Shown here piece by piece: positions 11,968 to 22,134 of a stretch of DNA of 64,000 nucleotides. Numbering within the stretch: position 1 is the first letter of the stretch; every line of letters starts with the position of its first letter. A program made the position numbers and the translations under genes. The stretch lies in assembly GCF_910592395.1 (NCBI RefSeq), contig NC_088321.1:8062001-8126000 (forward strand). Reading direction: 5' to 3'. The notes below the pieces were generated by a model. It worked only from the letters and a program-made list of their open reading frames with translations, was not told the origin of the DNA and ran no database searches. Source of the DNA: Lineus longissimus. Its lineage: Eukaryota; Nemertea; Pilidiophora; Heteronemertea; Lineidae.

Positions 11968-12929
11968 CTAAATCTGAAAGAGCGAAAAAAAAGATTTTGA
12001 ATCACACGAGATAAAACATTGGGTGGGATGAATAAGCCAGAAAATGCTTTTACTCCAAAAGTGCAAAATGGCTAAGCAAAAGTATCAAGAAGTTGATCTG
12101 CCTATTCCAGGAAAGTAATCCAGACATGGGGATCACAAATTGGGAAATCCAGAATATCCAATATTTGCACATTTAAAGAGGGGAATTCATGACACTGCGC
12201 CAGACTAAATTAGTTGTGTCGTCACATTAATCCTTTTGTTTCGCAATAGCAACATCAGTCACGTCACTTCAAAGAAAACTGACTACTGGTTTGCCTCAAA
12301 AGCCCAAAGCGATGCGGACATAACAATGTGAATGGACTATAATTAGTCTCCGGCTTTGAGCTGGTGACTTCTATATTAGTAGGGATTCTTCTCCCCAGAA
12401 AATTATCCGGCACACTCTCGTCACGGGTGGACGTGGTGTATGCACGTACATAATGGAATGCACTGCAAATGGTAGCTAGATTCAACCTTGTCCGTGAACT
12501 GAACATACAGTTTGGGTTCCAGGGTGATGTCCCGTATGAAAATACACAGAGGTATGCATGTGAAACGGCATAGAACAAACCTCACGGAACTCGCCGGTTA
12601 CAGAAATACCAATAAAGGAAATTATTCTGAAAGTGTTCTTCCCCTTGCTTCCGATTGTCCTGTATTGTAATATTTCGGCGCCTAGGATTGAAATTCGATC
12701 AGCTCTTATTTTGATACCGCTATTTGATCAGTTGTTTCGCCACAAATCAAAGCTGAAAATCATAGCCTGGTACTGCTTGCTACCGTCAGATGGCAGGGTG
12801 TTGATACCCCGGGAATTCCTTGATCAACATCGTCCCCGGTGGAAGATGCGTATGGAAATACACTGAGCAATACATGTAAAGAATTGAACGGCACGAGGAT
12901 ACCGCGTGTGTTTCATACACGGCACTCAC

Positions 12930-12987
12930 GTTGTTCACAGCATTCTTCTTCGCTATCTTCGAAGTTTCATGCAAATTTCTCACGTTC
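12930..12987 (-). CDS. Candidate small exon 12 (Lys/Asn-rich linker)
   Basis: 58 bp, phase 2 in and phase 0 out, reading 'NVRNLHETSKIAKKNAVNN' before a GTGAGT donor. Phases fit the exons on either side. The acceptor is weak because a G-run (C14 on the plus strand, 13,000-13,013) replaces the polypyrimidine tract, so the exon is tentative. Confidence 0.35.
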
Positions 12988-13229
12988 CTAATAATGGCAC
13001 CCCCCCCCCCCCCATCAAAGCCGGAGACTCCCGAGTCTGGCAAGACTCCACTGACAATTCTAGTTATTGTTGTTTTGTAGATGATAAACACAAAACCAAC
13101 CCGTGTGTTTTAAGATTAATCAGATCACATGCTCCTGCATGGTCTTTGGCCCAGAAAACCACTCAACCTGCAATGTGAATGGATCCCAAAAACAAGAAGG
13201 ACCAGAGAACATACCAGTCATTGCCACAC

Positions 13230-13315
13230 CTGGCATGTTTCTCATTCTCGGTTGGTTCATGTACACTATCAGCTGCCACCTCTTCTTCCTCAGAGCTGTC
13301 ATCTTCTTCCACATC
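13230..13315 (-). CDS. Exon 11, acidic linker
   Basis: Acceptor GCGTCTTTTTAG; the frame opens in phase 0 and reads 'DVEEDDSSEEEEVAADSVHE' then 'PTENEKHA', with a GTGTGG donor in phase 2. An alternative donor at 13,166-13,167 (TTGCAG|GTTGAG) would extend it by about 20 residues. The very high Glu/Asp content matches a disordered linker between the UBX-like and HECT parts. Confidence 0.55.
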
Positions 13316-13966
13316 CTAAAAAGACGCATGTTTTTGAAGTTATATGATTACAATACACACTGAATGTGATCCGAAATAGAAATAGAAATCCCCAAATTCA
13401 CCCTTAGGTAAGTAATCTACATCGATATGTATCTCGCTGTAACTGTGTTGCTTCATACTCATATACCAGGGATCTCAAAGACCATCCACGCTCCAACACT
13501 CACTTTTTGGTTAACTCACATGAATTCCATGATCTCAATTCTGACAAACACCAACTAGATCCCCATAAATCAATCAAAATGTTGCTTGAATCAGATTCTA
13601 TTTCCATATTATGGTGACCTGCTGCATACAACATGTGCATGTATGTATGAATTACTACTACAAAACAGATGAAACTAGATCTGCTCAAGTTAATCATAAA
13701 ACACTCTGAACGAAATGAATTGTTAGCCATTTAATCTCTAGCTATTCACCAGAACGTTTGCACTCATATAAGTTATGCATGTCTATTTGTAAACAGAAAA
13801 AAATTATGTTTAAACAGCTGTAAGTTTGAAATCTAAACTATTGTTAGGTTGAAATTTAAAAAAATGTTTTTTCACAGTACATTTGTCAAGTTTGGGTATA
13901 TGCTAGATGTACATTCAGAAATAGCACTATGGACTGCAGTTCGGATATTTCTTACTCTCAACTTAC

Positions 13967-14121
13967 CACATCATCGACTGCCACATCCTTCACCATCAAT
14001 GACGTATTAGAGGAAATACCGACATCAGTAAGGTTAGCTTCGAAACTTGGAAGTTCTTTCCAAGCAAGAAATAACTTCACAGCTGGTGATGAGCTGGATC
14101 CTTCAACACAATAAACAGGAG
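13967..14121 (-). CDS. Exon 10, C-terminal half of UBX-like domain
   Basis: 155 bp with acceptor TCTTGTTTTCAG and donor GATGTG|GTAAGT; phase 1 in, phase 0 out. It encodes 51 residues, 'PVYCVEGSSSSPAVKLFLAW' followed by 'KELPSFEANLTDVGISSNTS' and 'LMVKDVAVDDV'. The Tyr-then-Val-Glu-Gly start, the hydrophobic 'LFLAW' strand and the 'LTDVGISSNTSLMVKD' end follow the usual UBX order (helix, PxR loop region, final strand), though the FPR motif is not kept. The reading frame is intact. Confidence 0.6.
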
Positions 14122-14258
14122 CTGAAAACAAGATTAAAAGTAAATTCAGTTGATAACTGCATGAACATGTCTGGCATTCATTGTTGTCATTGAAAAGATG
14201 AAAAGAGTAATACTTTTTGAGGTATTACTTTGAACTTCTTCAGCCAGCCAGTTTCCGA

Positions 14259-15832
14259 AATGAAACGGCCAGGGGCCATTGTGCTCACCGTATAGATATT
14301 TGGTGCTTTGTAATTCATCCAGATTAAGAAACATTGTACATGTATAGTATATAGGTCAAACCAAAGTCGGTATGACATGTGATGTATCGTTGCTTGGAGT
14401 AAGTACCATAAGAATATCATCAAAAACAAGTCAATAATAAACGAGATATTGCACTTTTTACCTATTTTAGTTTTGGCCTCCTGGTGGCCGAGTTGAGTAC
14501 CAGATCAGATCGAAATTCGGTGTCCGAGGTTACATGACGTAGGGAGTCATGTGTATCAAATTTCAAGTTCAAAGCTTTAGTGGTTAAGAAACGTGCCATA
14601 GTTACAATTAAACGACAAATTTACGCCATTTGACCTCTGTGACCTTGAAAAGCAGGTCAGATCAAAAACTCATATGATATGTGATGTATCCTTGCTAGGA
14701 GAACCTACCATAAAAATGTTATTGAAAACGAATCACTAAAAATAAGCAAGATATTGCACTTCTTACTTTTTCCATTATGGCCCCCTGGTGGCCGAATAAA
14801 GAATCAGATCGAGCCAAAATTTGGCATCAGAGGTTATCTGATGTAGGGGGTTATATGCACCAAGTTTCAAGTTCATAGCTTTACTGGTTAAGAAACGTGC
14901 CATAGTTTACACTCTAACGGCCAATTTACGCCATATGACCTCTGTGACCTTGAAAAGTAGGTCAAATTGAAAACCCGTAAGATATGTGATGTATTCTTCC
15001 TAAGGGTACCTACCATAAAAATTTTATCGAAAACAAGTCACTTATAAGCGAGATATCACACTTTTTAGATTTCCACTTTTGGCCCCCTGGTGGCAAAGTT
15101 GAGAATCAGATCAAACTGAAATTCAGCACCAGAGGCTATGTGATATAGGGGGTTATATGTACCAAGTTTCAAGTTCATAGCTTTAGTGGTTAAGAAACGT
15201 GCCATAGTTTACACTCTAACGGCCAATTTACGCCATATGACCTCTGTGACCTTGAAAAATAGGTCAAATTGAAAACCCGTAAGATATGTGATGTATTCTT
15301 CCTAAGGGTACCTACCATAAAAATTTTATCGAAAACAAGTCACTTATAAGCGAGATATCACACTTTTTAGATATCCACATTTGGCCCCCTGGTGGCAAAG
15401 TTGAGAATCAGATCAAACTGAAATTCAGCACCAGAGGCTATGTGATATAGGGGGTTATATGTACCAAGTTTCAAGTTCATAGCTTTAGTGGTTAAGAAAC
15501 GTGCCATAGTTTACACTCTAACGGCCAATTTACGCCATATGACCTCTGTGACCTTGAAAAGTAGGTCAAATTAAAAACCCGTATGATATAAGATGTATAT
15601 TTGCTATGAGTACCTACAACAAAAGTTTCATCGAAAACAAGTCACTAATAAGCGAGATATCACACTTTTTAGATATCCACATTTGGCCCCCTGGTGGCCA
15701 AGTAGAGAATCAGATCGGAGAGAAATTTAGTGTCACGGGTCATCTGACCTAGGGGGTCATGTGTACAAAGTTTTAAGTTCATAGGCCTAGCGGTTAAGAA
15801 ACGTGCCACTGTTTTTGAACTAGGATACGACG

Positions 15833-15873
<41 letters not shown>

Positions 15874-15927
15874 ACGACGACGGACGACGGACACTGCGGT
15901 ATTGTATAGACTCCCCTACGGTGAGCC
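14259..15927 (+). repeat. Dominant repeat, full-length copy (1.67 kb) with internal tandem units
   Basis: Left end ATGAAACGGCCAGGGGCC; right end CCTACGGTGAGCC. The body holds about five ~300-bp units, with the 'TGACCTCTGTGACCTTGAAA' block recurring at about 14,631, 14,936, 15,238 and 15,540. Each unit has 'GGCCCCCTGGTGGC' and 'GGTTAAGAAACGTGCCA'. It ends in an (ACG)n microsatellite (15,828-15,893). Neighbouring units are nearly identical (e.g. 15,0xx and 15,3xx), so units have been amplified inside the copy. It lies in an intron of the minus-strand gene. Confidence 0.9.
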
Positions 15928-16209
15928 AAAAATGCAATACCTTGCAATGTGACCCAAGTATGAGCAGGGTGAATGATACAGGTAGTGATAGAGACATTTT
16001 TACTTATTTTATGGTGTACTTTTCATCAAAAGTATAAATTAACAAGTTATCATTTCTCATAATGTTTCAGGTGAATCTATATGATATTTCAAACAGGTCA
16101 AAACACAAAACTGGTCAGCCATTTCTGAAAACAATGGTTACTGAGGGTTTAACTCTTTCACTATAAGGTGTCATTGTTTTAATCAATGGCTGTTCATACA
16201 AGTTGGAGA

Positions 16210-16985
16210 CGCTATGTCTGGAAGACCATTCATCATTTCTTGCGTTCTCTGGCTTATTTGATTTGTTCATTGTTGTAGTTAGAATAATCTAACTTAGCCT
16301 AGATTTAAATTAGTTCTTTATTGTTTTGCTGCTGGTTGGTAATATCTGATGTGGTTACCTCGTTTATATTTGGGAAACAACAACGGCTTCCTTGGACACG
16401 CACTATCATGGTCAGATGATACGGCGTTTCTGATTGGCTTGACCTATGTCGCATAAGTTTCCAAGGTTGGTTAAGGCCCTTTCTTATTGGTCAGGATCCT
16501 CCATATAAGTTAAATGCTTTGGGTCTTGAAGCACTTTAACTTGGAGTGCTGATCAATAATAAATGGAATCATCTAACTTGGATCTTTATTCACATATTTG
16601 TAGGTAAGCCAAACTTATTATATTTTCTATCTCATGTTTAGTAGGTTTTAACTTAGTTCTAATATTTGTGCATTTAGACAACTCAATTTGTTGGATAATT
16701 TGGGAACATCGCTTAATATTATTCTCTGAACATTACTGTTTGATTTAAATGTTGATACAGCACATGCTGCTACAAACATTACTTAGTTTCAGTCAGGTTG
16801 TCTGGTAACCTGACTAAACTAATCATGATTTGATATTGAATCTGGGATTCGTGATGCAATTGTATGTATTTGTAATTCATAAACTTATACTCGTGTAACG
16901 CTTTAGACTTTAACTTGGAGTGCTGATCAATAATAAATGGAATCATCTAATTTGGATCTTTCTTCACATATTTGCAGATTTTGCT
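16210..16985 (+). mobile_element. LTR-like remnant with a repeated TATA/poly(A) end
   Basis: An 85-bp segment containing 'TTTAACTTGGAGTGCTGATC' and 'AATAAATGGAATCATCTAA' occurs at 16,531-16,615 and again at 16,907-16,980. Upstream of the first copy, 'CCATATAAGTT' (16,500) lies about 55 bases before AATAAA, the spacing seen in LTRs with TATA, a short R and a poly(A) signal. No TG...CA ends or target duplication were identified, and no coding part is nearby. Confidence 0.35.
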
Positions 16986-17009
16986 AGTCCCCTCCCTTAT
17001 AAAAATTAC

Positions 17010-17115
17010 CAATACATCATTAGTGACGGAACCGCCGTCTCAATGGGCGATTACTACGAAATGAAATCAATATCTCTTCTTCAGGTTCATCACCAACGTC
17101 CTTGAGCTTTTGTAA
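17010..17115 (-). pseudogene. Exon 9, N-terminal half of UBX-like domain, two stops
   Basis: Acceptor CTTTCTCCTTTGGGTTCAG; donor ATTG|GTAATT; 106 bp, phase 0 in and phase 1 out, which fits exon 10. It reads 'LQKLKDVGDEPEEEILISFR' then 'SNRPLRRRFRH' and hits TAA TGA at 17,022-17,017 near its 3' end. The Glu-Pro-Glu, Ile-Leu-Ile-Ser-Phe-Arg and R-R-R-F order is the usual start of a UBX domain. A donor at 17,056-17,057 (TTC|GTAGTA), also phase 1, would bypass the stops but drop the RRRF strand. Confidence 0.6.
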
Positions 17116-17417
17116 CTGAACCCAAAGGAGAAAGCTGGGACTTAGTAAGCAAGCAAAATGATTTATCAACACAATCGAACTTTTGCAAATCTAACGATAT
17201 CATTTTCTCTTTGGAAAAAGACAACCATAAAGATTTGTCTGTCTATCATTACTGACTACTGTAAGTGTAATGGCACAAAGTTTGACGCCTCTAAATACTT
17301 CTGATACTAAGGCTGAACACAATTTGTTAGGCCAAAACTGGTGTCAAGTAGATATCTCATCAGTTGGCAAACAATGGATACATTGCTTTGCTTTCAAGAA
17401 GAATGAAAATCGTGTAC

Positions 17418-17507
17418 CTCTTTCCTCTCTTCTTGAGCAGCTGCTCTCCTCCTCCTTTCTGTTCGAGCCATCCTCAAATTCAACTGCGCTTGTCTTCTAT
17501 CTGATTC
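17418..17507 (-). CDS. Exon before the UBX-like domain: Arg-rich coiled coil
   Basis: 90 bp, phase 0 both ends. Acceptor TATAATATATTTTAG, donor GAG|GTACAC. It encodes 'ESDRRQAQLNLRMARTERRR' then 'RAAAQEERKE'. Together with the preceding 'DLEFLQSLASDQGR' this reproduces the pre-UBX pattern of FAF1/UBXD8-like proteins (Asp/Glu-x-x-Tyr/Phe-x-x-Ser-Leu-x-x-Asp followed by a long basic helix). Frame intact. Confidence 0.6.
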
Positions 17508-17597
17508 CTAAAATATATTATAAATTGTTCTGTAACGTAAGCAATTAAATGTCGAGTGGTATAGTCCCGAATATGAACACGGTGGATCAACAATGAA

Positions 17598-18739
17598 ATG
17601 AAACGGCCAGGGGCCATTGTGCGCACTGTATAGATTTATCGGTGGTTAGGAATTCATCCTGGTTAAGAAATATTCTACATGTATAGTATATAGGTCAAAC
17701 CAAAAGTTGGTATGACATGTGATATATCGTTGCTTGGAGTACCTACCATAAAATTATCATTGAAAACAAGTCACTAATAAGCGAGATAATGCACTTTTTA
17801 CCTTTTTTTGCTTTGGCCTCCTGGTGGCCAAGTCGAGAATTAGATCACATCGAAATTCGGTGTCTGCGGTAATATGACAAAGGGAGTCATGTGCACCAAA
17901 TTTCAAGTTCATAGCTTTAGCGGTTAAGAAACATGCCATAGTTACACTCAAATGACCAATTTATGCCATTTGACCTCTGTGACCTTGAAAAGTAGGTCAA
18001 TTCAAACACCTGTATGATATGTAATGTATCGGAAACGAGTCACTCATAAGAGAGAAATCACACTTTTTAGGTTTCCACTTCTGGCCCACTGGTGGCAAAG
18101 TCAAGAATCAGATCGGACCGAAACTCGTTGTCAGAGGGAACATGACATAGGGAGTCATGTGTACCAAATTTCAAATTCATAGCTTTAGCGGTTAAGAAAC
18201 GTGCCATTGTGTTACACTCCATTGGCCAATTCACACCGTTTGACCTCTGTGACCTTGAAAATCAGATCAGACTGAAATTCATTGTCAGAGGTTACATGAT
18301 GTAGGGAGTCATGTGTACCAAATTTCAAGTTCATAGCTTTATCGGTTAAGAAACGTGCCATAGTTACACTCAAACGGACAATTTATGCCATTTGACCTCT
18401 GTGACCTTGAAAATTAAGTCAAATCAATAAAAACCGGATGATATGTGATGTACCCTTACTAGGAAAACCTACCATTAAAATTTTATCAAAAATGAGTCAC
18501 TTATAAGAGATATCACACTTTTTAGGTTTCAATTTCTGGCTCCCTGGTAACCAAGTCAAGAATCTGATCCGACCGAAATTCATTGTCAGATGTCACCTAA
18601 CCTGGGGAGTCCTCTGTACACAGTTTCAAGTTCATAGCTCTAGTGGTTAAGAAACGTGCCACTGTTTTTAAAACAGGATACAGACAATGACGACGACGAC
18701 AGACACTGCAATGTTGTATAGACTCCCCTACAGTGAGCC
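17598..18739 (+). repeat. Dominant repeat, full-length copy
   Basis: Left end ATGAAACGGCCAGGGGCC at 17,598, right end CCTACAGTGAGCC at 18,727-18,739, with a short (ACG)n tail. Its 3' half (from about 18,170) is included in the 2.13-kb duplication. Confidence 0.9.
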
Positions 18740-19844
18740 AAAAAGGTAATCTTAAAATAAACAGCTTTTATATGATAAGTAAATGCCATTGATATTTCAT
18801 TACATGTATTGTAAAGGAGGAGCAAGGCCCTTTCCATTGATGTCTTCCATGGATGACTGCACATCATTGTCTTGAAAATGACATGCAGAAATCTAATTTT
18901 TCAAAATCGCCTAGGTTTAAGCAGGTTTGAGACATGAACTTCCAAACAAATGACACCTCTCAATGCTTGATTGATCAGCCACAATGATTGTGGGCCCTCA
19001 GTCATATGGTTTTGTCATCATGTGTTTAATCTCCTTGGTTGCTGTGGTGGTCACTGCCTAGGGACATTCAGAAAAACAGAAAGTACAAGATGGTTCAGTT
19101 GACAATCGAGCAGCACGTATTCATGGTGGAAACGTTCCTTCAAACATGAAGTTTGGAGGCAACATGAGCAGCCTTCGGAGAAAACTTTCTGGATAGACAA
19201 ACCGCCAAAAAAAGGCTATCTGGGCCAACGACAAAAAGGATTGTGAACACGGTATGAGCGGAAACTGTAGCAAGGGTAATTCCGGAAGACCATGGATACG
19301 CTGGCATAACACAACATGAAAAGATTGGAACTGCAGTAATCCGTGGGTGCATGGGTGATATGAATATGAAGACATCAATGGAAAGGGCCAGGCTCCTTCT
19401 TTATAACTTGTAAGATTCATGGCATTGATAATTATCACATAAAAAGCTTTTTGTTTCAGGATTACCTTTTTATTGATCCACCCTGTAGTGCGAGAAGGTG
19501 TCGGCACATCCGTTTTCATGGAGATTTAAAGCTGCTTTTCTCGCCAAGGCATGGGCACCTTCCATCCACACTCTTATTGGTGAGATGATATCTGAATTTT
19601 AGAGCATTTCAGGGTTCTTGTCGGTGCCAATGGTGCACTTAAGTAAAGGTTGTTGCAACAGAAGATGGCTTTTTAAAGCAATTCCATGGGCTTTTGCTGG
19701 GCAAGCTACTGAAAATGAGGGCTTTCGACTACAATCGTAGACCTGCCACGCAGACAGTAATAAGCATCCTTGGCTTGCCAAAACCGGGATAGGCATGTAC
19801 AGCCTGAGATTGGTTGTGTGGCCACCCCGAGAGTGCATGCTTAC

Positions 19845-19928
19845 CCTTCCTTGATCAGAAGCGAGGCTCTGCAAAAATTCCAAATCTTGAACTGCAAGCA
19901 GATTCCTCAAATTACTGTCGGGCAGCGG
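19845..19928 (-). CDS. Exon 8, downstream duplicate
   Basis: 84 bp, phase 0 both ends, between acceptor CGCATTTCATTTCAG and donor GGAAGG|GTAAGC. It reads 'PLPDSNLRNLLAVQDLEFLQ' then 'SLASDQGR'. This resembles the pre-UBX helix motif of FAF1-like proteins. Frame intact and nearly identical to the copy at 21,978-22,061. Confidence 0.65.
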
Positions 19929-20001
19929 CTGAAATGAAATGCGTTAATCAAGAAGTTAGTATTAGCTATATAGGCCGGGTACATCTACATTCACTATTTC
20001 A

Positions 20002-20868
20002 ATGAAACGGCCAGTGGCCATTGTGCTCACCGTATAGATATTTGGTGCTTTGAAATTCATCCAGATTAAGAAACATTGTACATGTATAGTATATAGGTCA
20101 AACCAATGTGATGTATCGTTGCTTGGAGTAAGTACCATAAGAATATCATCAAAAACAAGTCACTAATATTATAAACGAGATATTGCACTTTTTACCTATT
20201 TTAGTTTTGGCCTCCTGGTGGTCAAGTTGAGTACCAGATCAGATCGAAATTCGGTGTCCGAGGTTACATGACGTAGGGAGTCATGTGTACCAACTTTCAA
20301 ATTCATAGCTTTAGCGGTTAAGAAACGTGCCATTGTGTTACACTCCATTGGCCAATTCACACCGTTTGACCTCTGTGACCTTGAAAATCAGATCAGACTG
20401 AAATTCATTGTCAGAGGTTACATGGTGTAGGGAGTCATGTGTACCAAATTTCAAGTTCATAGCTTTATCGGTTAAGAAACGTGCCATAGTTACACTCAAA
20501 CGGACAATTTCCGCCATTTGACCTCTGTGACCTTGAAAATTAAGTCAAATCAAAAACCCGGATGATATGTGATGTACTCTTACTAGGAAAACCTACCATA
20601 AAAAATTTATCAAAAATGAGTCACTTATAAGAGAGATATCACACTTTTTAGGTTTCCATTTCTGCTCCCCCGGTGACCAAGTCAAGAATCTGATCCGACC
20701 GAAATTCATTGTCAGATGTCACCTAACCTGGGGAGTCCTCTGTACACAGTTTCAAGTTCATAGCTCTAGTGGTTAAGAAACGTGCCACTGTTTTTAAAAC
20801 AGGATACAGACAATGACGACGACGACGACAGACACTGCAATGTTGTATAGACTCCCCTACAGTGAGCC
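20002..20868 (+). repeat. Dominant repeat, full-length copy at the duplication junction
   Basis: Left end at 20,002 and right end CCTACAGTGAGCC at 20,868. It is a hybrid: its 5' part matches 22,135-22,427 and its 3' part from about 20,296 matches 18,170-18,739, which is what the junction copy of an unequal crossover should look like. Confidence 0.85.
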
Positions 20869-21977
20869 AAAAAGGTAATCTTAAAATAAACAGCTTTTAT
20901 ATGATAAGTAAATGCCATTGATATTTCATTACATGTATTGTAAAGGAGGAGCAAGGCCCTTTCCATTGATGTCTTCCATGGATGACTGCACATCATTGTC
21001 TTGAAAATGACATGCAGAAATCTAATTTTTCGAAATCGCCTAGGTTTAAGCAGGTTTGAGACATGAACTTCCAAACAAATGACACCTCTCAATGCTTGAT
21101 TGATCAGCCACAATGATTGTGGGCCGTCAGTCATATGGTTTTGTCATCATGTGTTTAATCTCCTTGGTTGCTGTGGTGGTCATTGCCTAGGGACATTCCG
21201 AAAAACAGAAAGTACAAGATGGTTCAGTTGACAATCGAGCAGCACGTATTCATGGTGGAAACGTTCCTTCAAACATGAAGTTTGGAGGCAACATGAGCAG
21301 CCTTCGGAGAAAACTTTCTGGATAGACAAACCGCCAAAAAAAGGCTATCTGGGCCAACGACAAAAAGGATTGTGAACACGGTATGAGCGGAAACTGTAGC
21401 AAGGGTAATTCCGGAAGACCATGGATACGCTGGCATAACACAACATGAAAAGATTGGAACTGCAGTTATCCGTGGGTGCATGGGTGATATGAATATGAAG
21501 ACATCAATGGAAAGGGCCTGGCTCCTTCTTTATCTTACTTGTAAGATTCATGCCATTAATAATTATCACATAAAAAGCTTTTTGTTTTTTAGGATTACCT
21601 TTTTATTGATCCACCCTGTAGTGCGAGAAGGGGTAGGCACATCCGTTTCCATGGAGATTTAAAGCTGCTTTTCTCGCCAAGGCATGGGCACCTTCCATCC
21701 ACACTCTTATTAGCAGGATGATACCTGAATTTTAGAGCATTTCAGGGTTCTTGTCGGTGCCAATGGTGCACTTAAGTAAAGGTTGTTGCAACAGAAGATG
21801 GCTTTTTAAAGCAATTCCATGGGCTTTTGCTGGACAAGCTACTGAAAATGAGGGCTTTTGACTACAATCGTAGACCTGCCGTGGAGACAGTAATAAGCAT
21901 CCTTGGCTTGCCAAAACCGGGATAGGCATGTACAGCCTGAGATTGGTTGTGTGGCCACCCTGAGAGTGCATGCTTAC

Positions 21978-22061
21978 CCTTCCTTGATCAGAAGCGAGGC
22001 TCTGGAAAAATTCCAAATCTTGAACTGCAAGCAGATTCCTCAAATTACTGTCGGGCAGCGC
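21978..22061 (-). CDS. Exon 8, upstream duplicate
   Basis: Same 84-bp exon with acceptor and donor conserved. It reads 'ALPDSNLRNLLAVQDLEFFQ' then 'SLASDQGR', differing from the other copy at two residues (P to A, L to F). Both copies have phase 0 ends, so including one or both keeps frame. Confidence 0.65.
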
Positions 22062-22134
22062 CTGAAATGAAATGCGTTAATCAAGAAGTTAGTATTAGCT
22101 ATATAGGCCGGGTACATCTACATTCACTATTTCA

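Noticed and set aside
13120-13329. Met/Arg-rich minus ORF overlapping exon 11
   Set aside because: It is another frame of the acidic exon; the splice phases support the acidic reading.
15669-15997. Poly-Val or poly-Arg ORFs
   Set aside because: Produced by the (ACG)n microsatellite tail of the repeat; the same happens at 37.8 and 23.9 kb.
19121-19519. 132-residue minus-strand ORF in the duplicated unit
   Set aside because: No motif; the plus strand is equally open in part; the second copy is truncated by small changes. No splice support in this frame.
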